64,000 bases of DNA from Lachnospiraceae bacterium (GTDB lineage: Bacteria > Bacillota > Clostridia > Lachnospirales > Lachnospiraceae). The stretch lies in NCBI GenBank assembly GCA_024696005.1, contig JAILHF010000049.1:1-64000 (forward strand). The letters run 5' to 3'. Below are positions 44,586 through 52,207 of this stretch, piece after piece (positions within the stretch are counted from its first letter, which is position 1; every line of letters begins with the position of its first letter). The notes under the pieces were generated by a model. It saw only the letters and a list, made by a program, of their open reading frames with translations. It searched no databases and had not been told where the DNA came from. The position numbers and the translations under genes were made by a program.

Positions 44586-45419
44586 ATGAGTTATAACTGG
44601 ATCAATGCAAAAGATTACACGATGAACAGCTTCCTGCTGTTCGACCGCTGGGCACTTCAGTGGATCTTTACGGATTGCAGCGTTTATGACTGGTTCCCGT
44701 CCGAAGGCCGGGATTACAAGCTGGACATGGCAAAGGCGCTTTTCCGGTATCCGCATGTTGTCTGGTATGTGCGCAACAAAGCGCCGGAATGCGCGCCGTT
44801 CCTTGATGAAGTGCAGGCGATCCCCGGCGAAAACTGGACAGAGGAGGAGATGAGAGAAGCCGAGACCGCGATCCTGCAGGCGCACGAGACTTTTGTCGTT
44901 TATGCATTTCCGAAGGTCATGGAACAGGTGAACTATATCCGTAACTGGGATGAAAAATATCTTCATGAACTGGTCGATCTGAAGGACAAGCTGGTTCTGG
45001 ATGTCGGTTCCGGTACCGGAAGGCTTGCCTTTGCCGCGGCGAAGAAAGCAAGGCGCGTCTATGCCAGCGAACCCTGTGACTGTCTGCGGGAATACATGCG
45101 GGACAGGATCAAAGCAGAGGGGATAAGCAACGTCCGGGTCCTGGATGGAGAAGTGTTAAGCCTTCCGTATGAAGATGACAGCTTTGATGTTGTCATGAGC
45201 GGACACGTGATCGGGGATCATTATGAAGAAGAGATCGCGGAAATCACACGGATCACCAAAGACGCCGGATGGCTGGTGATATGCAACGGCGATGACGAAA
45301 CCAGGCGAACTGCGCCTGACCCGGAGCTGGTATCAAGAGGCTTTGAATGGTTCCGTCATGAAAGCGTGGAAGGCGGCATCATCTATAATTACAGAAAGCA
45401 GGTAAAAAAGAATGAATAA
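44586..45419 (+). CDS. Class I SAM-dependent methyltransferase
   Basis: A 277-residue protein. The N-terminal ~130 residues are an alpha-helical domain without recognised family (WFPSEGRDYKLDMAKALFRY). The methyltransferase core has LVLDVGSGTGRLAFAAAK (motif I), VYASEPCD, VLDGEVLSLPYEDDSFDVVM and a glycine/aspartate loop. ATG 44586 follows GGAGG. The attenuated leader and the overlapping rsgA gene hint at a role around the ribosome or antibiotic stress, but the target could also be a small molecule. Confidence 0.78.
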   Translation: MSYNWINAKDYTMNSFLLFDRWALQWIFTDCSVYDWFPSEGRDYKLDMAKALFRYPHVVWYVRNKAPECAPFLDEVQAIPGENWTEEEMREAETAILQAHETFVVYAFPKVMEQVNYIRNWDEKYLHELVDLKDKLVLDVGSGTGRLAFAAAKKARRVYASEPCDCLREYMRDRIKAEGISNVRVLDGEVLSLPYEDDSFDVVMSGHVIGDHYEEEIAEITRITKDAGWLVICNGDDETRRTAPDPELVSRGFEWFRHESVEGGIIYNYRKQVKKNE

Positions 45420-46440
45420 TAATACAATGATAAAAAAAGAAATACAAAACGACCGTCATGATACGAAAACCGGAAGGATATGCGAGGTTCAGAAGAACAG
45501 CTATGCGATAAAGTTTATGGGGCAGGAGCTTCCGGCCACGCTGAACCGGCATTTTTATGAAGAAGAGGCCGATAAGCTTCCGGTGGTCGGTGACTATGTG
45601 ACATTCCGGCATAACCCGGACGGTGACAGCATAATTCTTTCCGTCTGTGAAAGAAAGAACTTTTTGCAGAGGCCGGATCAGTCCAAGACGGGCGTGATGC
45701 AGTACATGGTGGCGAACGTGGACTATTGCTTCATCGTCACTTCCCTGAATGACGACTACAGTTATAACCGCATAGGAAGATATGCAAGTGTAGCGCTGCA
45801 GGGAGGCGCGATACCGGTTGCCATCCTGACAAAAGCGGATCTTTGCACAAACGTCGGCCGTTATGTGAGTGAGGTGGAGACCATATCGGACAAGATCAGG
45901 GTACATGCGATCTCGGCACTGTATGATATAGGCATGGACGAACTGAAAGAGTATCTTGTACCCGGCACGACCATCTGTCTGATGGGATCCTCCGGTGCAG
46001 GCAAGTCGACACTGCTTAATTCGCTTACAGGTGAAGAGACCATGAAAACCTCGGCGATCAGGGAAAGCGATTCCAAGGGACGTCATACCACGACCTGCCG
46101 GCATCTGATCGAGCTTGAAAACGGCGTGTCGATCATTGATACGCCGGGGATGAGGGAGATCGGAATGGCACAGACCGAAGAAGCCATAGACGATATTTTT
46201 TCGGATATCATGGAACTGGAGAGCCGTTGCAAATTCAGCGATTGCAGGCATGATACCGAACCGGGCTGTGCGATCAAGAAAGCGCTGGAAGACGGAAGTC
46301 TTTCCATGGAGAGGTACATGCTGTATCAAAACCTGGGTGCGGAGAATCAAAGGAACTACGCCAAGAAAAAGCAGATCTCGATATTGGTCAAGCAGCGGAG
46401 GAAGTATGGGTTGGAATCGGGGGGACGGTTCTTCGGTTGA
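45412..46440 (+). CDS. rsgA: Ribosome small subunit-dependent GTPase RsgA-like
   Basis: A 342-residue circularly permuted GTPase. An OB-fold is at residues ~10-75 (GRICEVQKNSYAIKF). The motif order is G4 (TKADL), G1 (GSSGAGKSTLLNSL), G2/G3 (DSKGRHTTT, DTPGMREIG). A zinc knuckle follows (CKFSDCRHDTEPGCAIKKA). RsgA checks 30S maturation and binds stalled subunits. Because it lies in an accessory context behind an attenuated leader, it may be a second copy. The last residues (GGRFFG) are encoded by a REP-like repeat, so the native C-terminus may have been altered. Confidence 0.88.
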   Translation: MNNNTMIKKEIQNDRHDTKTGRICEVQKNSYAIKFMGQELPATLNRHFYEEEADKLPVVGDYVTFRHNPDGDSIILSVCERKNFLQRPDQSKTGVMQYMVANVDYCFIVTSLNDDYSYNRIGRYASVALQGGAIPVAILTKADLCTNVGRYVSEVETISDKIRVHAISALYDIGMDELKEYLVPGTTICLMGSSGAGKSTLLNSLTGEETMKTSAIRESDSKGRHTTTCRHLIELENGVSIIDTPGMREIGMAQTEEAIDDIFSDIMELESRCKFSDCRHDTEPGCAIKKALEDGSLSMERYMLYQNLGAENQRNYAKKKQISILVKQRRKYGLESGGRFFG

Positions 46441-46442
46441 CA
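46420..46442 (+). repeat. REP-like element, copy 1
   Basis: GGGGGACGGTTCTTCGGTTG plus ACA. A near-identical copy is at 48349-48371 (one mismatch, T to G). Short GGGGACGGTTCT elements are familiar as RAYT/IS200-associated repeats in clostridia. This copy overlaps the end of rsgA and supplies its stop codon. Confidence 0.7.
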
Positions 46443-46527
46443 TCGCAAGGAATCCCCCAACATTCGTGGGTCCCCCCTTGCGAATATCCTAAGGAATCCT
46501 CCCGCTTCGCGGGCCCCTCCTTAGGAT
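46443..46527. repeat. Two tandem imperfect hairpins
   Basis: 46443-46483 (TCGCAAGG/CCTTGCGA outer stem) and 46486-46527 (ATCCTAAGG/CCTTAGGAT outer stem; inner CCCGC-TTC-GCGGG) share the same layout, including AAGGAATCC after the first arm and CCCC before the second. They look like two members of one palindromic repeat family. The lack of a T-run argues against simple terminators. Confidence 0.7.
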
Positions 46528-46554
46528 CGAGTTTGTTTAGAAACATTCTTGAGC

Positions 46555-46583
46555 TTGCGTGGCGCGAAAGGCTTTTGTATAAT
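46555..46583 (+). promoter_or_regulatory. Promoter of the CD3324-like/DUF1062 operon
   Basis: TTGCGT, a 17-nt spacer and TATAAT, giving a ~145-nt leader. Confidence 0.7.
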
Positions 46584-46620
46584 CGAAACAGATAGTTGGT
46601 TTGTCAATCAGGAAAGGAGC

Positions 46621-46659
46621 ATGGATTTTATGACCCGCAAATTTATTATCGCTCAGTAG
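46621..46659 (+). CDS. Putative 12-residue leader peptide
   Basis: MDFMTRKFIIAQ and a TAG stop, with AGGAAAGGAGC directly before the ATG: a much stronger ribosome-binding site than chance ORFs show. It is followed immediately by a 10-bp hairpin, then by a second hairpin that overlaps the ribosome-binding site of the next gene. The layout is that of erm-type translational attenuators. Confidence 0.55.
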   Translation: MDFMTRKFIIAQ

Positions 46660-46732
46660 TCTGAGCTTAAATAAAAAACGAATCGTTCTAAGCTCAGACG
46701 AATCCTAAGGTAATAATTTTAGGAGGAGCAAA
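46660..46732 (+). promoter_or_regulatory. Leader hairpins that can mask the next start site
   Basis: Hairpin 1: TCTGAGCTTA (46660-46669) with TAAGCTCAGA (46689-46698). Hairpin 2: TCCTAA (46703-46708) with TTAGGA (46719-46724), which takes in part of the GGAGGAG ribosome-binding site (46722-46728) of the gene at 46733. There is no T-run, so control would be at translation rather than transcription (inference). Confidence 0.5.
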
Positions 46733-47023
46733 ATGAGCTATATCAAGGCAGAGACCATTCTGCCCAAAGAATTAATAGAAGCGATTCAGCAATATGTAGA
46801 AGGAAAATCAATTTATATACCATCAAAAGAAAAACAGGAATGGGGAAGCAATACCGCTGCAAAAGCGTATTTTCGTGAACGCAACGAGAAGATATACGAA
46901 ACCTATCAGGCAGGCCGGAGCTTAAAAGAACTGGCACAGAGTTTTTCTTTATCCGAAAAAAGCATTCAGAGGATCCTGCGGGATCAGCGCGTGGCTTTGC
47001 AGGAACGCGTTGAGGCAGTCTGA
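46733..47023 (+). CDS. CD3324-like helix-turn-helix protein
   Basis: A 96-residue protein of a clostridial family: MSYIKAETILPKELIEAIQQ, a YIPSKEKQEW segment, then a Mor/resolvase-like HTH (YQAGRSLKELAQSFSLSEKS and IQRILRDQ). Probably a small DNA-binding regulator. It overlaps the DUF1062 gene by 14 nt and lies behind a possible leader-peptide attenuator. Confidence 0.8.
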   Translation: MSYIKAETILPKELIEAIQQYVEGKSIYIPSKEKQEWGSNTAAKAYFRERNEKIYETYQAGRSLKELAQSFSLSEKSIQRILRDQRVALQERVEAV

Positions 47024-47324
47024 ATCCGCGGCGATCCGGATTTATCATAAATGCGGAGGCTGCGGGAAGAAACAGGAATTTGTGAATTCCGGAAGATTCC
47101 GGGTAAATGCGAACGGCAGCAGTGTGGATGTGTGGTTGATCTACCGTTGCAAAAAATGCAAGCATTCCTGGAATCTCACGATCTACGAAAGGACAAGGCC
47201 GGGAAAGATCCCGACGGATCTGTTTGAAGCTTTTCAGGCGAATGATGAGGATACTGCCTTTGATTATGGCAGGGATATTGATTTTTTAAAAAGGAATAAT
47301 GCTGAACTGTTTAGAATACCGTGA
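47010..47324 (+). CDS. DUF1062 zinc-ribbon protein
   Basis: A 104-residue protein starting at TTG 47010 with AGGAA upstream, inside the previous gene. It has two CxxC pairs (KCGGCGKK and RCKKCKHSW) and the DUF1062 signature GRFRVNANGSSVDVWLIYR. CD3324-like and DUF1062 genes are regularly adjacent or fused in clostridia, so a functional pair is likely. Role unknown. Confidence 0.75.
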   Translation: MRQSESAAIRIYHKCGGCGKKQEFVNSGRFRVNANGSSVDVWLIYRCKKCKHSWNLTIYERTRPGKIPTDLFEAFQANDEDTAFDYGRDIDFLKRNNAELFRIP

Positions 47325-47447
47325 GGGTGAGCTTGCGAATCACGAGTTTTACAGCGATTTGTTCTGAATAGATACTAATGCTGAATTTGTGAAGGGCCGG
47401 TTGTAAGATGCCGGCTCTTTCTTATAAGGATACTCCATATGCCTTTT

Positions 47448-47770
47448 GGCTAACACAAGTATCGAAAAAGCTGAAAGTGTTAGCCGGAAGCCGGAAGAAC
47501 AGGCCTGAAAGTATAGGGTACGGCTAACACAAGAGCCGAAAAAGCAGAATATGTTAGCCGGAAGCCGGAAGAACAGGCCTGAAAGCATAGGGTACGGCTA
47601 ACACAAGAGCCGAAAAAGCAGAATATGTTAGCCGGAAGCCGGAAGAACAGGCCTGAAAGCATAGGGTACGGCTAACACAAGAGCTGAAAAAGCAGAATGT
47701 GTTAGCTGAGGGAGTAAGAAATCAAGGATGGCGGCTAACATAAGTACTGAAAGAGTCGAAAGTGTTAGCC
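47448..47770. repeat. Array A: five hairpins, 74-bp tandem repeat
   Basis: Five 38-nt palindromes of the form GGCTAACAC-N20-GTGTTAGCC lie at 47448-47485, 47522-47559, 47596-47633, 47670-47707 and 47733-47770. The first four are exactly 74 bp apart because the 36-nt linker (GGAAGCCGGAAGAACAGGCC...) is also repeated; the fifth has a different linker. The stems are conserved while loops vary at a few positions. The array fills the gap between the DUF1062 gene and the DUF2441-like gene. Confidence 0.9.
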
Positions 47771-47792
47771 AAAGAAAGAGAGGTAAGGTAAA

Positions 47793-48341
47793 ATGGAAAA
47801 GATATATTATCACGTTATATCGGATATTCCCAAGATGGCGGGAGAGCATGTTCTGTTGGATAAAGATCATCCGAACGGTGTTCATAAACGCGTATATGAA
47901 CAAATGGAGACGGTTGAGGATATCTACCGGGATCCGGATAAGTATAAAAATACGGAATTGAGCCATGCGGTGGATGTAGCGTTAAGGGAACTGACGCTGG
48001 AGAAAGTTCGGAAAGAAAAGTATCCGCAATACCCGTCGCGTCTGGCTTCTTTATATGTGTCAAAGACCTTTGAGGAAGCAGATCGCTGGGGAGAGTATTT
48101 TGCAAAACTGGGTCGCCCGACTTATGGAATTGCAAAGATAAAAGTTGCTGGTCGTTGTTACGAAGGCGATGCGTATAAGTGTTTTGACGGCTGTATCTCT
48201 GAAGAAGAGAACCTGCGCATGGCGGAGATATACTGGCAGAACGGTGCAAATGAAGACGGAAGCGATCCGATCGTTGAGATCCTGGTGGATGGGGATATCG
48301 AGATCCTGGAGATTGTTAAAGAGATCAATGCAAATATTTGA
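47793..48341 (+). CDS. DUF2441-like protein
   Basis: A 182-residue protein. YYHVISDIPKMAGEHVLLD, then HPNGVHKRVYEQM at the start and RLASLYVSKTFEEADRWGEY in the middle fit DUF2441, whose fold is ADP-ribosyltransferase-like in some descriptions (not verified here). No signal peptide. It lies between hairpin arrays A and B. Base use resembles the neighbours only in part (more AT-rich). Function unknown. Confidence 0.65.
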   Translation: MEKIYYHVISDIPKMAGEHVLLDKDHPNGVHKRVYEQMETVEDIYRDPDKYKNTELSHAVDVALRELTLEKVRKEKYPQYPSRLASLYVSKTFEEADRWGEYFAKLGRPTYGIAKIKVAGRCYEGDAYKCFDGCISEEENLRMAEIYWQNGANEDGSDPIVEILVDGDIEILEIVKEINANI

Positions 48342-48348
48342 CCGATCA

Positions 48349-48371
48349 GGGGGACGGTTCTGCGGTTGACA
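48349..48371 (+). repeat. REP-like element, copy 2
   Basis: GGGGGACGGTTCTGCGGTTG plus ACA, 8 nt after the stop of the DUF2441-like gene; one mismatch to copy 1 at 46420-46442. Confidence 0.7.
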
Positions 48372-48402
48372 GGAATCTATAAGGATATTCAACATGGCTT
48401 GC

Positions 48403-48681
48403 GGCTAACACAAGTGTTGAATGCGCCGGATGTGTTAGCCAAAAACCGGAAGACCGGGCATGGAATCAGGGAAGGCAGCTAACAAAAGTACTCGAAAGAG
48501 TCGGCTGTGTTAGCCGAGAGAAAGAGAAGAAGGCAAGAAACCAAGGAAGGCAGCTAACACAAGTATTCGAAAGAGCTGGCTGTGTTAGCCGAGAGAAAGA
48601 GAAGAAGGCAAGAAACCGGGGAAGGCAAGAAACCGGGGAAGGCAGCTAACACAAGTGCCGGAAAAGTTCAGTGTGTTAGCC
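48403..48681. repeat. Array B: four hairpins of the same family
   Basis: Palindromes at 48403-48440, 48477-48515, 48552-48590 and 48644-48681 use the same (G/A)GCTAACA...TGTTAGCC arms as array A. The middle two add an inner stem (ACTC-GAAA-GAGT in the second). Linkers are purine-rich and partly duplicated (AGGCAAGAAACCGGGGA twice at 48607-48640). The array ends 20 nt before the serine hydrolase gene. Confidence 0.88.
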
Positions 48682-48700
48682 GGAGAAAAAGGAAGAGATT

Positions 48701-50131
48701 ATGGATAAGAGAATTTTAATGGAAAAATTAGTGAAAGAGGCAAATGAGAAAGGCGCGTTTAACGGCACCTGGCTGTATGCCGAAAAAGGAAAGATCATCA
48801 GCAAGGGAGCAGTCGGCTTCCGGGATTTTGAAGACAGGCTGCCGATGAGGGAAGACAGCATTTTCCAGCTGGCGTCGATCACCAAGCAGTTTACGGCAGC
48901 AGCGGTGATGCTTCTGGTAAGGGAAGGGCTTTTAAGCCTTGAAGATGAAGTAACGAAATTCTATCCGCAGATCCCTTATCCCGGCGTAACGATAAAGCAT
49001 CTTCTGACACACACCGGCGGCATTCCGGAAACCTATGATGAAGACAACTGGATCATCCGCAAATGGAAGGAAGAGAAGAAAGTGCCGGGCAGCGACTGTG
49101 TCATTGCGTTTCTGACGGAGAGCGGGGAAGAAGCGCGCTTTGCCCCGGGGGACGCATTCGAGTACACCAACGGGGGCTATAATCTGCTGGCCGAGATCGT
49201 CGCAAAGGCAGCAGGCGTCCCGTTTGAAGAATACCTGAAAAAGAAGATATTTGAGCCGGCAGGGATGTACCATACCGGCGTGCATCACATTTGGACCGAA
49301 GGGATCCCGCACGATAATACCGCCCGCAACATGGTAGTCAAGAACAGCGGGCATGTTCCCGGGACGGAATCGGCAGGAAGAGAAGAGATCGCTCTCGATC
49401 GTCCGGACGGCGGACACATTCCCGTGGCGGAATCGGCCGACCGGGATGTGATCGCGTTCGACGGACTGAACGGCGACGATTATGTATATACCGACATCTT
49501 CGACATGTTCATCTGGGACAGAGCGCTCAGGGAAGAAAAAGTACTCACCCTTGAAGAGCAGAAGCTGATGTACAGCACGGTGAAACTGAATGACGGAAGC
49601 ATATCCGGAGCGGATGATGACCGTGACGGCTACGGCTTCGGCTGGGACATCAAAAATGATGAGGAATTCGGACTGATCGTGAAGCACGGCGGCGGCATGC
49701 CCGGACTGAATACCTGGTATGAGCGTTTTATGGATGCCGACCGGGTGCTTGTGTTCATGGGCTGCCGCGAGCCGGAGGATGTGCGTGCCGAGGCCGCTTT
49801 CTGGAACGGGATGCGCGCGATCGCGATGGACCGGAAACCCGGGCCGGTGGAGACCATTGAAGATCAGGCGATAAAGGATCCCGACCGATCCGGGTGGGAG
49901 GCGTTCTGCGGCAGCTACGATCATCCGGATGAGGCCGAACAGCACATTGATGAAGTGTTCCTGAAAGAAGGGGAGCTCTATGCCCGCGGCGTGGATGAGG
50001 ACGGAAGAGACTATACTTCGAAGCTTTATCCGATCGGGGAAAACACGTTCAGCAGGAAGAGAGGCTGGACGCATTTCATTTTTTCTGAAAACGAACTGAC
50101 ATTTGATGGTATAATATGTAAAAAGCTTTGA
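48701..50131 (+). CDS. Serine hydrolase of the beta-lactamase/DD-peptidase superfamily
   Basis: A 476-residue protein. SITK (SxxK nucleophile) is near residue 53, YTNGGYN (YxN) near 151, and KHGGGMPG (HGG, replacing KTG) near 328. This is the class C/esterase-like S12 arrangement. No signal peptide, so probably cytoplasmic. Residues ~216-258 hold a tandem duplication (GHVPGTESAGREEIALDRPD / GHIPVAESADRDVIAFDGLN). The C-terminal ~100 residues form a beta-rich domain of the type that follows S12 catalytic domains. Confidence 0.85.
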   Translation: MDKRILMEKLVKEANEKGAFNGTWLYAEKGKIISKGAVGFRDFEDRLPMREDSIFQLASITKQFTAAAVMLLVREGLLSLEDEVTKFYPQIPYPGVTIKHLLTHTGGIPETYDEDNWIIRKWKEEKKVPGSDCVIAFLTESGEEARFAPGDAFEYTNGGYNLLAEIVAKAAGVPFEEYLKKKIFEPAGMYHTGVHHIWTEGIPHDNTARNMVVKNSGHVPGTESAGREEIALDRPDGGHIPVAESADRDVIAFDGLNGDDYVYTDIFDMFIWDRALREEKVLTLEEQKLMYSTVKLNDGSISGADDDRDGYGFGWDIKNDEEFGLIVKHGGGMPGLNTWYERFMDADRVLVFMGCREPEDVRAEAAFWNGMRAIAMDRKPGPVETIEDQAIKDPDRSGWEAFCGSYDHPDEAEQHIDEVFLKEGELYARGVDEDGRDYTSKLYPIGENTFSRKRGWTHFIFSENELTFDGIICKKL

Positions 50132-50161
50132 CTGGTGACACCGGCAGGAGGGAGGGTGGAC

Positions 50162-51112
50162 ATGAAATACATATCGGTCATCCTGGTGTTGATCGCGCTG
50201 ATACTGACAGCCTGTACCAGAGAGGAAGACCCACCCGAAAATGTGAGAGGTGATGACGTGAGAGGCGGAACAACAAAGACGCAGGACGAAAACGCACCGA
50301 AGACGATCGAGTCGCACGACCTTGTTTCCCTGGATTGCATGGTTTCGACCGTCAGCATGGTCTATGATGACGACACTCTCGACTGCGGAAAGTTTTATTT
50401 CTCCTGCAGCCTGGATGAAAGCAGCGGGACGGTGACGGGCAGCTACCGCTTTGAGGAGCACTACGACCGCTATCCGCAGGTCGAATTTCCCTTCACGGCG
50501 GACAAGGCTTTCCTGACGGAGCTGGATCAGATCATCGTGGACAGCGGGATCGCGAGATGGAACGGCAGAGTTTCCGTGACAAACGGCATTCCGGATGATT
50601 TCGGTTATTCCTTCCGTGCCGTCTACGCCTCCGGGGAAAAGATCTACTGCAGGAACAACCAGTCGACGGAGATACCGCTCGCGACCATACACGACCTGAA
50701 CGCCCTCTTTTACGAAAAGAGCGGGGCGAAAGCATACTACGATACCGATGAGCCCCTGAGCATGTATTTTACCTTCTACGGCGGGGACGATTACACGTTT
50801 ACGGCAAGCGCCTGCAAAAAGCCGGACGGGACCTATGTGCTGGAAGCGACCGAAAACGACGGCAGCGGGAAGAAGAAATTCGGGGAAAAGGAAACGGACA
50901 AGGCGTTCATGGACAAAGTGAGTGCCGCATATGAGGCTGCGGTCGCGGGAGGCTCGCAGGGAACATCCTCCGGCAACGCAAAAGGGAGCATCGAGCTGAA
51001 TCTGAAATTCGGAAAGAAGGAACAGAGCCTGCGTTCCGACGAAAGGAGCGGTGCCGGGTACCGCGAGACGCTTGAGGGCATCCGGGACCTGATCCTGGAG
51101 GAGTACAACTGA
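50162..51112 (+). CDS. Lipoprotein of unknown function
   Basis: A 316-residue protein with a type II signal peptide (MKYISVILVLIALILTAC; lipobox LTAC). A charged linker precedes a beta-rich domain of ~240 residues (GKFYFSCSLDESSGTVTGSY, then SMYFTFYGGDDYTFTASA). The last 50 residues are Gly/Ser/Lys-rich. ATG 50162 follows GGAGGGTGG. It is probably co-transcribed with the serine hydrolase 30 nt upstream. No family recognised. Confidence 0.65.
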   Translation: MKYISVILVLIALILTACTREEDPPENVRGDDVRGGTTKTQDENAPKTIESHDLVSLDCMVSTVSMVYDDDTLDCGKFYFSCSLDESSGTVTGSYRFEEHYDRYPQVEFPFTADKAFLTELDQIIVDSGIARWNGRVSVTNGIPDDFGYSFRAVYASGEKIYCRNNQSTEIPLATIHDLNALFYEKSGAKAYYDTDEPLSMYFTFYGGDDYTFTASACKKPDGTYVLEATENDGSGKKKFGEKETDKAFMDKVSAAYEAAVAGGSQGTSSGNAKGSIELNLKFGKKEQSLRSDERSGAGYRETLEGIRDLILEEYN

Positions 51113-51148
51113 ACGCCACGGACTATTTCTGCCTGCAGAACGAGTCAG

Positions 51149-52024
51149 TTACTGCCTTATCACCGTAAACACCATGTCGATGGAATGGCGCACGTCCTCG
51201 CGGTAGTATTTCGCGATGTGATCCAGCATTTCCGAAACATTTCCCGACTGTTCCCCGGTCCGCAGGCTGTTGATCAGATCGTGGGGAAAGATCCCCTGCA
51301 TCTGAAGCGCGTCGGAAAGGGGATTTCCCTCCGCCACCCAGTCGGCGGCTCTCCGGATCTTGTTCTGCAGGGCTGCGTGACGCAGGGTCTTTAAGCTGTA
51401 TCGCAGTCCCTGTTCCACCGGCATTCCGCAGTCGTAAAAGGCGGACATGTTGCTCGCGAAATCCGCGAGCTCGGTTTTTTTCAGGAGCTTTCCGATGACG
51501 GGAAGACCCAGCACGAAGCGGCCTGCCAGGTCGCTTTTTTGGCTCAGGGCCGCTCCGCCGCTGCGAAGAAAGATGATCCCGACCAGCACCAGGATGATCC
51601 CTGCAACGATCGCGATGGCCTGGGGCAGGAAGTGCCACACATAAGCAACCGCCATCAGCGCGCCGACAAAAACGATCAGCACGATGGACGGGTAAAGGGC
51701 GGCCTGACGGATCTTGCGCTGTATCGTCATCCGCTCGTCAAAGATCACGGCCATGCGGCTGAAGGCCTTTTCGATGTGGCCGGTCTGCTCCGTCACAAAA
51801 ACGCAGTTTACCAGCTCGGGGGTGAAGATCTCTTCGTCAGGACGCATCGCACTGCTTAAGGCTGTCCCCCGGCTCACTTTGCCCAGGGTGCGCTTGATGG
51901 CGCCGCCGAGCGGTCCGTGGGTATCGTCCTGCATGATGATCAGGGCCCGCTCGATATCGAAACCGGCCCGCAGGGCATTCGTCATCTTATGGCAAAAGAC
52001 CGCAAGTTCTCTCAGATCGGCCAT
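51149..52024 (-). CDS. Orphan type II secretion system F-domain protein
   Basis: A 291-residue membrane protein with one T2SSF unit at ~1-115 (FCHKMTNALRAGFDIERALI), helices at ~112-155 (SIVLIVFVGALMAVAYVW and IAIVAGIILVLVGIIFL) and a second unit (FASNMSAFYDCGMPVEQGL, then LRTGEQSGNVSEMLDHIA). GspF/PilC-like proteins form the inner-membrane platform of pilus and secretion machines. No GspE ATPase, pilin or prepilin peptidase is in the window. ATG 52024 follows AAGGA. Confidence 0.82.
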   Translation of the reverse strand: MADLRELAVFCHKMTNALRAGFDIERALIIMQDDTHGPLGGAIKRTLGKVSRGTALSSAMRPDEEIFTPELVNCVFVTEQTGHIEKAFSRMAVIFDERMTIQRKIRQAALYPSIVLIVFVGALMAVAYVWHFLPQAIAIVAGIILVLVGIIFLRSGGAALSQKSDLAGRFVLGLPVIGKLLKKTELADFASNMSAFYDCGMPVEQGLRYSLKTLRHAALQNKIRRAADWVAEGNPLSDALQMQGIFPHDLINSLRTGEQSGNVSEMLDHIAKYYREDVRHSIDMVFTVIRQ

Positions 52025-52207
52025 GGCATTTTCCTTTCTTTTTAACCAAAGTATACGATAAAGAAAGTGCGATAACAAGGCTGTATTTCCGTCCGGCGGC
52101 CGGCCGATCTCGCGGCATTTTACTTTCACCGCCTTTTGATGTATTATCAGATGTACGAAAACAAGACCCGCATGAAAAAGCAGGAAAACGGGGGGAAAGC
52201 CTGAGTC

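Noticed and set aside
47448-48681. CRISPR array
   Set aside because: Units are self-palindromic hairpins, linkers are repeated rather than unique, and there are no cas genes.
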